Of a DNA stretch of 64,000 nt, positions 53,326-63,310 are shown one piece after another. Within the stretch, counting starts at the first letter, position 1, and every line of letters starts with the position of its first letter. Made by a program: the position numbers and the translations under genes. The notes below the pieces were generated by a model. It did no database searches and was not told the DNA's origin. It worked only from the letters and a program-made list of their open reading frames with translations. Location of the stretch: contig JADWQD010000015.1 in NCBI GenBank assembly GCA_016110215.1, positions 682,001-746,000 of the forward strand. The letters are read 5' to 3'. Source of the stretch: Capronia americana (taxonomy: Eukaryota; Ascomycota; Eurotiomycetes; Chaetothyriales; Herpotrichiellaceae).

Positions 53326-55172
53326 CTAATCCTTACGACGATGACCACGTGGGTTAGAAGAGCCGCTAGGATATGTTAGTCGAGCGTGACACGATGAGAC
53401 AGCTAAATACTCACAAGCTAATCCTTCTCGCCACTCCCTGCAGATTGGTGTCGTTCTCTGCCTCGGTAGCAGCTCGTTCCAATGCAGCGCGCCTGTCCTC
53501 GGCACTTCGTTTCTCGATCTCCTCAGGCGACGGTGGCAGACGCTCGTTCTGGAGATCGACTTTACGTGCATCCTCGAAGTTGTGGATGGCCTGCTTGATA
53601 CCCTCTGCGCCCAACATGAGAGTGCCCGCAGGCAAACGGCCACCGGCCTGTGTCTTCAGCTCTGTGACGCGCTCAGACTCCTCACGCAAGACCTGGAATA
53701 CTCTCGAGAGACGGCCAATTGCGAGGATCTTGTTCTTGATCGCTCGTCTTTTTGCTTCTGTAGATTCTGGGTCTGCCCCAAAAGGTGGAGTCTCGGGGCT
53801 CATGTTGGAGCTTGTTGCATCATCCTCCAACTCTTCTTTGGAGCAGGTATTGAGAATAGCGATGAGCATGTCTGTGATCTTCTCTCCGACGAAAGGGAGC
53901 GACCAAGTGAACACATCCATGAAATTCGGTAGCCAGTACGGGTGAGGAGTGCAGTTGAATTGTCGGATGTTCATAACATTGTTCTCGTACTTAAGGACTG
54001 CGGCCTTGTTGTTGTATACATCGAGATAATTCGGCGCACTGAATATTGTCATGACACTGGGGAAGCCTGTAGTCCGCGTCTTTCGATACATGCGGTAGCC
54101 GGCATCTTGAGCCTCGTGTGCGCGAATGATGGAGAGGAGGTTGTTCTTCTCAAGGAAGTTGCAGGCGGCGGGGTATGAGAAGAAGTACGAGCAGCCTCTC
54201 ACGTGGTTGTGCACGAAGTACTCGCCCGTCTTTTCCTGGCCGAATTCCTCCAGAGGATCTGCCCAAAGAATGTCGCACATGAGGCCGTGGGTGGGAGGTT
54301 CGCGGAAACGGTCAATCTGCCCATGTCAATTTTGATCGAGCATCTTCATAACAGAGGACTCACAATTTTGATGTCCTCCAGAGTGTGCAATTCCGGACTC
54401 AGACCACCATGTATACACAAGAATTGCTTGTTCATAACAGCAGCCAAAGGCAAGGCGCAGAAAGAGTCCATGCACGCATCGTATATTTTTTCCGAGTATT
54501 TGTGCTTGCACTCGAGTTTGAACGTGAAATAGTCTGTCAGATGGCGGCACTCATGGTTCCCACGGAGGAGCCACAAGGTGTTTGGATACCAAATCTTGAG
54601 GGACCACAGGTATAGAACGCACTACCTAGGTCAGCCACGTGTGCGACAGGGGAAATCAAGGTAAACCAACCTCGATGCTGAAGTATCCTCGGTCGACATA
54701 GTCGCCCAAGAACAGATACCTGGTCTCAGCAGGATCCCCGCCCACCTCGAACAGCTTCATCAGGTCGAAATATTGCCCATGGACGTCACCGCAAACTGTA
54801 ATGGGGGCGTCCATTTCCAACAGATTAGGCTCCGCCTTTAGAATCTTCGTGCCCTCGTGAATGATCCACAGCGCTTGCTCCTCGGTTAATCGACCCTCCC
54901 GGTAGAAGTGCTGTTTCAAGAAGGATAGATTGGGCTTGGATCGGTCCGCCGATGACCAGAATTGTTCGTTTGTGGGAGGTTGCATAGCGGGGGCCTGGAC
55001 GTCTGCGACTGGGTCAGAGGCAGGTCTAAACGAAAAATACTGCTTTCGACATACCTTTGCAAACTCGTTCTTGGGTGCTCACTTGAGAGCCATCTTCCAT
55101 GATATGCAGGGTGAAATCGATCTCTGGGACAGGTTTCTTCTCCACCACTGCTCTGTGTAACACGCCGTCCAT
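53326..55172 (-). CDS. cnaA: calcineurin catalytic subunit A (Ser/Thr phosphatase 2B), 549 aa, five exons
   Basis: Exons are 55172-55055, 55002-54671, 54621-54364, 54316-53415 and 53365-53326, separated by introns of 52, 49, 47 and 49 bp. All junctions keep frame. Metallophosphatase motifs are GDVHGQYFDL, GDYVDRGYFS and RGNHECRHLT, with the Fe/Zn ligands intact. The calcineurin-B-binding helix region follows the core, then the calmodulin-binding segment (KRRAIKNKILAIGRLSRVFQ) and the autoinhibitory-type NFEDARKVDLQNERLPPS. The last exon adds GSSNPRGHRRKD; without it the protein would end two residues after the donor. It acts with CnaB and calmodulin to dephosphorylate Crz1-type factors in Ca signalling and is the FK506/cyclosporin target. 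The start at 55172 (MDGVLHRAVVEKK) follows an upstream in-frame stop. Confidence 0.96.
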
Positions 55173-55990
55173 CTTGAGAGCTACGTGCGCACCTGGCGCA
55201 GAAGCTTGGTCAAATTCGTGGACTATCGACTTGTATCAGGGTGTCGTATTTCGGAGGAGAAAGCAAACGTCGCAGGAAGGCCGATGAGGCAAAAGGTCAG
55301 CAGAGATAGTAGCAGAATGCTAGCGCCGGGAGGAATATGGGTTGTAGATGGTGGTCAGGAGGGGAGTTGCACGCTTCTTGAGGCCGACTCAGGACTGCGT
55401 TTGACAGCTTCTCAGAGGAGGCTGCGAGTGAAGATATGGTGTTAGATTTCAACCCAATGTCAGAGCTGAAAAGAAAAGCGGGAATGATGTTTGGGGGCGG
55501 CTGAGGCTGCACTGTATTAAACTCGAACAGTTTCAGTAGGAATTGGATTTCAAGCGTCCAGACCGGTTTGGGTCAGGGCTGAAGTGTCTCCAAGCTTTAC
55601 CAACGCACCCAGTACGGCACCTAAGAAATCTCGTAGTCATGCACCACGAATAGCAAATGCTGAGAAATGGATGAAGGAGAAGCTTGGACCACACGATTGG
55701 ACCGGCGTGGGCTCCGGGAGCCCCAAAGAGGGACCGAGGGGGAATCTGGTTAAAGGAGGGGCGGGTGTGGAAGCGAGGCACGCGCTCAGCTCTTGCCTGA
55801 CCGACTGCGTACTGTGTATACGTCCCTTGCCGATGAAGGTCCAGGTACACGTGGAGCGCGCAGGTGTCTAATCATAGTCATTTGTATTCAATCTCTAGTT
55901 TACATCTCTTTGCATACCGCTGAAGGTATCGGGCATGGTCCAGGAGACGCCTCTGTCACCTTATCCCACTTCATTCGGTTACACGTCAAG
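55173..55990. other. divergent intergenic region (calcineurin A promoter)
   Basis: The 818-bp region contains the calcineurin promoter on the left and, on the right, that of the small plus-strand gene. Frames here lack domains. No clear motif identified. Confidence 0.45.
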
Positions 55991-56550
55991 ATGTTTGACT
56001 CCCATAGTGAGCCGTCCCGCACACATCTCATGGCAGTTCAAAGACACTGACCGTTTGCTCAGAACCTCATCCTCTACTGGCTCAGGTCCCTCTGACAGTC
56101 TCGCCGTTCTTGTCCTTGCCGACAGTTGTGACTCTACCATACACGTTTCGATCCGTGCCAACGTCACTTCCCCCTTCCATCGTGTCTGAGAATGGCCAGG
56201 AAAAGCCCAAATATGTCATCTCCTCCTCAGGCCATTCTGCTCACCCGGATGATATCATAAATTCGTGTAGAGCCCTCCAAGAGCACCTCAAGAAGACCAT
56301 AGGAGACGCAGAAAAGGCCATCAAAGAGTGGGAGCAAGGTATCAAGGAGCGAGATCTGGCAGAGAAACGACGAGTTGCACCCGGTTGGTTGGATCGTGAA
56401 GAGAAGATATTGGAGCCTACCAAGGCACAGGCAAAAGGGGAGAATCTACTCGAAGGCGAACCGGCCAACACCATCTCTGCCCCGGTAATGTCCCTAAGCC
56501 GCGAAGGAGAGGAACTGGACCGAGCATTTGGCAGTCTTAAAACCAAGTGA
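55991..56550 (+). CDS. small charged protein of unknown function, 155 aa, two exons
   Basis: The long frame ending at 56550 has no internal ATG near its start, so a spliced first exon is needed. The best model is 55991-56006 (MFDSH plus one base), a 92-bp phase-1 intron (GTGAGC donor, CTGACAG acceptor) and 56099-56550. The C-terminal two thirds are highly charged and helical (HLKKTIGDAEKAIKEWEQGI, KERDLAEKRRVAPGWLDREE), a probable coiled coil followed by a conserved-looking GWLDREEKIL segment. I recognise no named domain. The exon-1 choice is less certain than the main exon; a start farther upstream through another intron is possible. Confidence 0.5.
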
Positions 56551-56696
56551 AGTGAAGAACATCTGTATCTGAGATGTGCCGCACCCAGCTTCCCGCCCGC
56601 AGAATCCGGCTGCGACATGCAGGTGACGGGTTCCACAGATGAACTTGGAAACATTGTCTATCATACTTGGAAAACTTAGAACAATTGCACCTCAAG

Positions 56697-57254
56697 ATGT
56701 CCATGGATGGCACCGAGGACGGGATTCTCTTCATCTCAACGGCTTCTACCACAGAACCTCCCCAGGCATACTTTTCAACACTAAGATTGGATTCAATACC
56801 GACAATCATTGACAATCCGTTCAGAACCTGGCAGTCAACAGTCCTAGCCACCATGGGCGCAGCGGCTCTGGGCCTCTGCACAGTATTCCTAGCCGTCCGC
56901 TACGCGCAGGTCATCAGATGCAATATGCACGACTACGTTAAGGCCCCATTGACACTAGAGGCGCAAAAACATGACTGGTCGGGCAACATTGACGAGGAGG
57001 AGAGATATCTAGACGACCAGAATCCTGCCACTGCGTCCCCCTGTTCGCGTGATGACAATCGCTCCGTCATCAGACGCCGTCCTCGAGCCAGATTCGTCCA
57101 ACCTAAAAGAATCGCGATCGGAGGAGTTGGAGAAGGGAAGATAGCGCAGCGGAGAGCCTCAAGATCGGAGAGTGCTGGACGTGACGTACAAGCACAGAAC
57201 AACAAGCTGGCCGTGGATGAACAGACCTGGAGAACAGCACAGCTACCTCATTGA
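56697..57254 (+). CDS. hypothetical single-pass membrane protein, 185 aa
   Basis: The first ATG in the open frame is at 56697 (MSMDGTEDG). One hydrophobic segment (STVLATMGAAALGLCTVFLA) around residues 54-73 splits the protein into an N-terminal polar part and a basic, Arg-rich C-terminal part (VIRRRPRARFVQPKR). No signal peptide or domain is recognised. It lies 146 bp after the preceding small gene and 118 bp before the convergent SDR gene. Coding status rests on frame length and composition only. Confidence 0.5.
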   Translation: MSMDGTEDGILFISTASTTEPPQAYFSTLRLDSIPTIIDNPFRTWQSTVLATMGAAALGLCTVFLAVRYAQVIRCNMHDYVKAPLTLEAQKHDWSGNIDEEERYLDDQNPATASPCSRDDNRSVIRRRPRARFVQPKRIAIGGVGEGKIAQRRASRSESAGRDVQAQNNKLAVDEQTWRTAQLPH

Positions 57255-57372
57255 CCCCAATTCCATGTCAAAGCATCAGCAATGATTGGTCATGAACACG
57301 AGCTTCTTGGATAACGACGTTGACAAATTTGTGAATATGGCATGGGTTTGAACAGGAGCGACTTCCCTATCC

Positions 57373-58286
57373 TCATGGCGCACAGTATCCCCCATCGATC
57401 AGGATGTCGGTTCCTGTCGTGTAGGAACTGGCATCGCTGGCTAGATACAAGTACGCGCCAACCAACTCAATCGGCTCCCCTTCTCGACCCATCGGAATCT
57501 TGTCCCTCCAAATACTCTTCGTTTCAGGAGGCACAAAGTTGCTGATCTCGGTCGCAATGTATCCGGGGGAGATACTGTTCGCCCTGGCAAACTGCACCCA
57601 CTCAACCGCGAGAGACTGGCACATGTGCTTCACATTGGCCTTTGCAGCGTTGTAGGCAGTCTGTAGTTGCGGGATGTTCGCAATATGGCCAGACATGCTG
57701 GCGGTTGCAATAAACTTCCCATACGTGAAACCTTCCAACTTATTTTTCTTCTGTTCCCTCCATATTCTGCCCGCTGTTCTTGCGCAGTAGAAGACACCGT
57801 CGACATCGATTTTCATCACATTTCGGTAGTGCTCCAGCTCGCCCCCCAGCATGGGCCCTTGTGTCCAGGGGATGCCTGCGTTAGCAACGAATATGTCTAG
57901 TCGACCGTTGAACTCTTTAACTTGAGAGACGATTGCTTCGTCGATAGATGCCGCATCTCTAACGTCAACTTGGTATGCTCGACCTGGGAATGGTTGAGCG
58001 ATCTCATTGTCTAATACCAATGAAAGATACCATGCTTACACTTGACGCCGAATTCCTTCTCGATCTCTTCCGCCCGTTGGTAGGCCTTTTTGTTCGAGTG
58101 AAACCATATGGCAACGTTGGCGCCGGCTTCAGCATACCCTCGTGCCACTGCCAATCCGATGCCTTGCCCCGCTCCGGAGATGATTGCTGTCTTACCCTTC
58201 AGTGAGAACAACGGCATGATGTATTTCGACACCGGCGGTTCGGTGTTGTAGTGTTTGAAATTGCCTCCATTTATGGCGTCGTCCAT
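57373..58286 (-). CDS. short-chain dehydrogenase/reductase, sorbose reductase / arabinitol dehydrogenase type, 285 aa, two exons
   Basis: Exons are 58286-58040 and 57983-57373. The 56-bp phase-1 intron (GTAAGC donor, CCCAG acceptor) joins as EFGVKCRAYQVDV. The classical SDR motifs are complete: GAGQGIGLAVARG for NAD(P) binding, VANAGI, the catalytic Ser in FIATASMSGH, and Tyr/Lys in TAYNAAKAN, then ISPGYIATEIS. The N-terminal KHYNTEPPVSKYIMPLFSLKG is typical of fungal NADP-dependent sorbose reductases, D-arabinitol and mannitol dehydrogenase relatives. It is expected to be cytosolic and to interconvert a ketose and a polyol. A second in-frame ATG (58217, MPLFSLKG) would still give a complete SDR fold. 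The exact sugar is undetermined. Confidence 0.88.
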
Positions 58287-59303
58287 CTTGACGGCTCGGT
58301 TCTGAATATCCTCTGTTGATGATTACTGCGTCAGGTATTGGTCTCAGTCTGTTCTTGCAATGTTTACTATCAATCGGGCCTCTCAAGGGGGACAGAGTAG
58401 CGCTGAAATCAAAGTATGGCTATTGCTTAATATATATCGCTATGGCGTGCGAACCCCCACATCTACTCCCATTGAAGGAATGTTGCCGCCGCCGCCCCGG
58501 TACGAGTACCTGAAGATTGACATTTACCCATTCAGCGGGGTCAAGAAGCCTCTCTTCGGCAAATGAAAGCCACACGCATCCGGCGGGATACAGGCACACA
58601 GGAAGCTCACATATGTACCGAGTAGCAACTTTTTCTTCCGACACAGGTCAATCTGGCTGAACTCAGTGGTTACATTTAGTGCTGCTAAGGTGACCACCGG
58701 AGAACTGCCGCTTCCGTACATTTTTGATTCTGACGTGTTGATCTCAATCGTGTTTCTGACCTTCACCATCAAGTCCATCAGCTTTATTCGTTGCCAGCCA
58801 CCGTTTTGTCGTTGTCCAGAACACCCAACGCTCGTCACATCGCCCGGCCGCCAGGTCATGTTGTCGGGCTCGATAGAATGCGAAGCGACGTCCTCCGCCT
58901 TCAACCATACTTTGGTACAATAAGCTAGAAGTGATTGGGACGTGATGGATTGCCTTTTGTCGCCTTGGAGCAAACTTTTCGTAGGTGAGGTTTCTATCGA
59001 ATGAAAGTTGGCTCTCTTTTCGACAGCAGCCTCTTGCTCTCCCGCACAGGTTGCACCCGTTCATTTTTAGCCAGACTACCGAGGGCCTGGCTGGCCTTCG
59101 TAAAGCCCACGTGCTTCGGAAAAGGTATCCTCCCTTGCATTCCTCTCTGAGTCTCCATTCCTTGCCACAAGGCTGGCCAATTTCCCACATTCCAGCCATG
59201 CGCGACGACATGCTGGTGCAAACAGCGTCCGCCAAACTCGCTTTCTCCACCATGTTTCGGGTTGTTGCACGTCGACTAAGCGAGAGGCGTCGAGAAGTGA
59301 AGG
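58287..59303. other. divergent intergenic region
   Basis: The 1.0-kb spacer lies between the SDR (minus) and the next gene (plus). A 169-codon minus frame (58744-59253) has no domain and is dismissed. Both promoters should lie here. Confidence 0.45.
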
Positions 59304-62300
59304 ATGTGGTCGATAGGGATAATAATAACGGTGGCGGTCGTTGCCGCTGCAGCTCTCACGTTCACAGGAATCTTGCTCGCAATCACCATCGAGCGACGAC
59401 GCCACAAAAAGATCTTGAAGGCCCATGGGGTCATCCGAGGCCTCAGCAACTGTCATCGACCCAAACTCAGCGCCACTGAGCTCAACTACTCTCATATTGT
59501 ACCTCCAAGGGCCCTTCTCCGACGAAGCTTACAGTTGCCATACGGAGTTACATCCATCGGCCACGAGGAAAGTCGTGAGGATGACGAGGAGAAACAACTG
59601 GACGCCTCAAATGGACCTGCCGACGAGTATACTGAGGTGGTGCGACCCCAATCCAACAGAAGTATACAGCGTGAATTCAATGGCCAGCCGCTATATATCC
59701 CAAAGACACGCCGAGCAGGAAAGCTACGCAAGTCCGTACCAATAGAGCGAATACCAAGATCGCCTCTGTCAGCCATTACCGAGTTCAGTGATCCTCCTAC
59801 AAGCGCTCCTCCCGATACACCTGACTTCCCGACTCACTCAACGGCAATGCTACTTCCAGAAAGCGCTGTCACCCGGCCAGAAAAGCATATTTCCACTCAA
59901 TGGCCGTTGGCCGGCGCGAACACGCGATGCTCCAAGATCATGCCCACTGAAATTGTAGAAATAACAGCACGAGAAAGCGTACTCATGAGAAGAGGAGGAG
60001 GAGGAGGTGCGCACAATCTACCGTCAACCTCGCAAGGAACTCCTTATTCAGGAAATGCGATCGGCACGGGCTCGCTGGCGCCAGAAGGTCCGCTCCCACC
60101 CTTGCCGACGATTGACGCACACAAACGTTCCAAAAGCCATGACTTGAGGAGAGCATCTTCCGCTAGTCTTGAGACGGTTGGCAGTTCGGTTTTGGGAGCC
60201 CCCATGAGCTCCCCTGCCAATAATAGAGCAGAACTCAACCATTCCAGTCTTGCGGCGAAGCGGCGGTCTCCCGCCTTCGACCTTGCACTGAAGCGCGAGT
60301 TCGCAACACCAGAACTCCAGGCACCGCCAGTTAAGAGGACGATCCACGGACTGGTTACAAATGCAAGCATCCGCTCCATGCATCCAACCGTTGTCATGGA
60401 CGAGCAGCCCAGCCCGGCGAAGAATCACCTGAACCCGCGACTTCCAACCATCATTGCCCGAGAAGGATCTCTCAAGACTGTTGATGCCAGCAATTGGACT
60501 CCACTACCTCTGAAGGTCGATAAACTTCGGGCCCAAGCAGGTCAAGCGAATCGGCATTCCATGATTGAACCATCAAAGCTTGCACAGTGGCGCGCTGTAA
60601 GTGACCCTGCCTCGGGTCTTGTTGCTGCGGACGATGTCTTCGCCATCGGCGAGGCTTTGAAACGACCCAACTCCGTGGCCGCTGGAAATCCGTTGGAGTG
60701 GAATCCTCAGACAGGCTCTTTATCCAAACGCCACTCTTTGACGTCCATTACTTATTCGGACGGACCAAGGCGTGGCCACAAGCGGCAGAACTGTATTAGG
60801 ATATCGAATTTGCCCGTTCTTGACAAAAAGCCCAGTATGCGGCGACTCCCAGAGTCCAGAAGAGCGCTTCCATCTAATTCGAGGGGCTCAGTTCCTGAAG
60901 GGATATCAGATACCTTCGAGACCGAGAAACCTCGAACGATTCTAATCCCAAGGTCACCCGCCGCCATGGACCTCAAATCATCTCCAACGCCATCTCCGTT
61001 CAAGAATGTGCCGATCTTGACACCCACGCCTCGTCCAGCTCGGAAGCAGTACATCCAAGCCCCAGCCAGCACAACTTCGGGACTAGGCAAAGCCTCAGGG
61101 ACACCCCGACCAGACTCGGAGGTTTTCAATTCGAACCACCAGGATGTGCCAATGTCAAGCCCGTACAACAGCACTCCTCGCCATTGGCCGCTCTCGTACC
61201 CCATGCAGTTTGGTGTGAACAACACGCCACCCTCGGCGCGAGCATCACGACAATCGCTATCCGAGTCGCCGATCTTGCCGCCTCTGGTCTGGAATTCCTC
61301 ATCGTTGTACCCACGGAAGTCACTGGTAAAGGGACCTCGCAGCCCTCGGAACAGTGGTCAAACTACCACCACCAGCACCAGTCCTCTTCACAACAAGCAA
61401 CGCCACAGCCACCGTGTGGCGAAAGAGACGGAATCGGATGACCAGGGTGAACTGGCTCTAGGAAAGACTATCGTGATGTTGAGAAGCATGAACTCGAGCC
61501 CCAGTGCCAGCGAGGACAAGAGCGCCGGGATCGCCGCCGTACCCTCTCCGCCATTGAACAAACGCATAATGGGCCTGCGGACCTCAACCTGTGCTCCATC
61601 TGTTCCCAGTTCCCCTCCGTCCCCGCCACCTTCCCAGGAAAGGCATCAAGCCCTGCTCAGCCATGTTCCGAGTCCTCTCGCCAACAAGAACAGTCTCCAC
61701 CGAGTTGAATCCACCAGAAGTGCAGTACCAACCCTGTGCCTTCCAAGGTCGCGTCTCTCTGTCTCTCCCTCAACCAGAGTCACCTCAATGATTTCCACCA
61801 GCGGAGCCTCAATCTGGGAAGACGCCAGCGTGCGAGCCGAGTCGCCCGACGTAGAAGAAGAAACCGAGGCAGTCGCCCCGCTCGCCCTGCGCACATTGGC
61901 CAAGACGGATCAGAACCAACGGTCCTTGTCTCCCTCTCGGTCGTCGTCCCGTGCGGGCCGCAACTCCGTCCCTACCATTTTCCCGCGCAACAATTTCGCC
62001 GATCCTGCCGGGCTGGAGAACGAAGTCTACAAGGAGAATGAGATTGAGAATATGAACGTGAATGCGAATCGGAATGTATACGCGGACATGAATGCCAGCC
62101 ACTTGGTACAACAGCTCGAACGTGCCGTGAGCAGCGGGCAATGGGATCACAAGCACAGCCGCGAGCAGAGTCTTATGTCGACTCACAGCCAGCTAGGCGA
62201 CCCACGCAAGACAGACAATGCCGTGACCCCGCGAGCAAGGCGGGAGATGGACCTCTTTGGCGGGAGTAAGAAGGAATCGGGCGTGGGGTTGGGGTTGGGG

Positions 62301-62354
62301 TTGAAATTGAAACCAGATGAATTGACCGTGGGAAAGAATTATCTAACGAGGTAA
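59304..62354 (+). CDS. single-pass membrane protein with about 970-residue disordered tail, 1016 aa
   Basis: The protein begins with a short hydrophobic segment (SIGIIITVAVVAAAALTFTG) without cleavage-site features, followed at once by a basic stop-transfer (IERRRHKKILKAHG). The rest should therefore lie in the cytosol as a signal anchor. The remaining about 970 residues are Ser/Pro/Arg-rich and disordered, with many SP/TP sites (for example LTPTPRPARK), typical of proteins regulated by phosphorylation. Near the end is an Asn/Glu-rich patch (NEIENMNVNANRNVYADMN) and a Gly-Leu run (GLGLGLKLK). No enzymatic domain is recognised. The frame is unbroken for 3 kb, which supports it being a real gene. 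Confidence 0.75.
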   Translation: MWSIGIIITVAVVAAAALTFTGILLAITIERRRHKKILKAHGVIRGLSNCHRPKLSATELNYSHIVPPRALLRRSLQLPYGVTSIGHEESREDDEEKQLDASNGPADEYTEVVRPQSNRSIQREFNGQPLYIPKTRRAGKLRKSVPIERIPRSPLSAITEFSDPPTSAPPDTPDFPTHSTAMLLPESAVTRPEKHISTQWPLAGANTRCSKIMPTEIVEITARESVLMRRGGGGGAHNLPSTSQGTPYSGNAIGTGSLAPEGPLPPLPTIDAHKRSKSHDLRRASSASLETVGSSVLGAPMSSPANNRAELNHSSLAAKRRSPAFDLALKREFATPELQAPPVKRTIHGLVTNASIRSMHPTVVMDEQPSPAKNHLNPRLPTIIAREGSLKTVDASNWTPLPLKVDKLRAQAGQANRHSMIEPSKLAQWRAVSDPASGLVAADDVFAIGEALKRPNSVAAGNPLEWNPQTGSLSKRHSLTSITYSDGPRRGHKRQNCIRISNLPVLDKKPSMRRLPESRRALPSNSRGSVPEGISDTFETEKPRTILIPRSPAAMDLKSSPTPSPFKNVPILTPTPRPARKQYIQAPASTTSGLGKASGTPRPDSEVFNSNHQDVPMSSPYNSTPRHWPLSYPMQFGVNNTPPSARASRQSLSESPILPPLVWNSSSLYPRKSLVKGPRSPRNSGQTTTTSTSPLHNKQRHSHRVAKETESDDQGELALGKTIVMLRSMNSSPSASEDKSAGIAAVPSPPLNKRIMGLRTSTCAPSVPSSPPSPPPSQERHQALLSHVPSPLANKNSLHRVESTRSAVPTLCLPRSRLSVSPSTRVTSMISTSGASIWEDASVRAESPDVEEETEAVAPLALRTLAKTDQNQRSLSPSRSSSRAGRNSVPTIFPRNNFADPAGLENEVYKENEIENMNVNANRNVYADMNASHLVQQLERAVSSGQWDHKHSREQSLMSTHSQLGDPRKTDNAVTPRARREMDLFGGSKKESGVGLGLGLKLKPDELTVGKNYLTR

Positions 62355-63080
62355 TGCGACCAAACATTTCGGCAGAATACACCAAGCCTGGACTGCCTTT
62401 ACCTTGCAAGGAGCCCGCAAGAGCAGTTCACGACCAAGAGCAGGAGTATATTGGAAGCGGGCCTGGGAATGGTTTTGCGGACGGACGGCCTCGCACTTCA
62501 GTTTTGTTTTGTTTCGTTCATTTCTACATCTATTTTTCAGTTGCGAGTCCTGCGAGTCCAGCGAGACCTGGTTTGCGTTTCGAGCGAGCGTTCTTCTTTC
62601 GTTCTTCTTCTGTCCTTGTCCCTTCCGCCCTTCTTCCCTCTCGGGGCTTTCCACACCTTCTACTTGCTTGATTGCAGTACATGTACCACGGTGCGGTACA
62701 GTACACGGGATGAGAGATTTATTTGGCTGCACGCCCACAGTACTGCACACCTACTTGTATTCCCCCTCTACTTCTTCTGTATACTGCCTGCTATGTATGT
62801 ACTGCTTCTTTCGATACCCACCTTATACCGTCGACCTCTAATGTACCCCGTCCTGCCTGTACTTAGAACTTAATACTGTCATGAATAAGTAGTGGATGTT
62901 GCTCCTAATCAAGTCTTGCCATAATATCATCCAAACCGACATCTGCACGGGGAGATATAGGGAGATGGTGGATAGTAGAGACTGACTCTCATGGATGCAT
63001 TAGCTGATAGTACTGTACGTTTACATATACATGTACTTGTACAATCTGTGAAGGGAGCATATACATACATAGGTACAAGT

Positions 63081-63102
63081 GTACTCCGTACTCCGTACTC
63101 CG
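63081..63102. repeat. GTACTCC heptamer, 3 tandem copies
   Basis: Three perfect GTACTCC units are followed by G. The same heptamer core occurs singly elsewhere in long spacers of this window (about 718, 26741, 40202 in reverse, 45524). Confidence 0.85.
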
Positions 63103-63287
63103 TGACAAGGTCCAGTAACTACCTAGTACTACAGGAGAACTGGATGAGAGCGAAGAATCTAGAATTTATTTTATTCAATCTCGGCATGTGTCGTCTAGGT
63201 ACTTGTCCTACAGGAAATTACGTCCTTACATAGATCCATCTTCTTGTTAATGTTGGTGTTGGTGCTAACTTTATATTCAGAGGCACT

Positions 63288-63310
63288 CGTTCACTCACTC
63301 ACTCACTCAC
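63288..63310. repeat. CTCA tetranucleotide repeat
   Basis: A short perfect CTCA microsatellite read directly, flanked by degenerate versions for about 120 bp. Confidence 0.85.
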
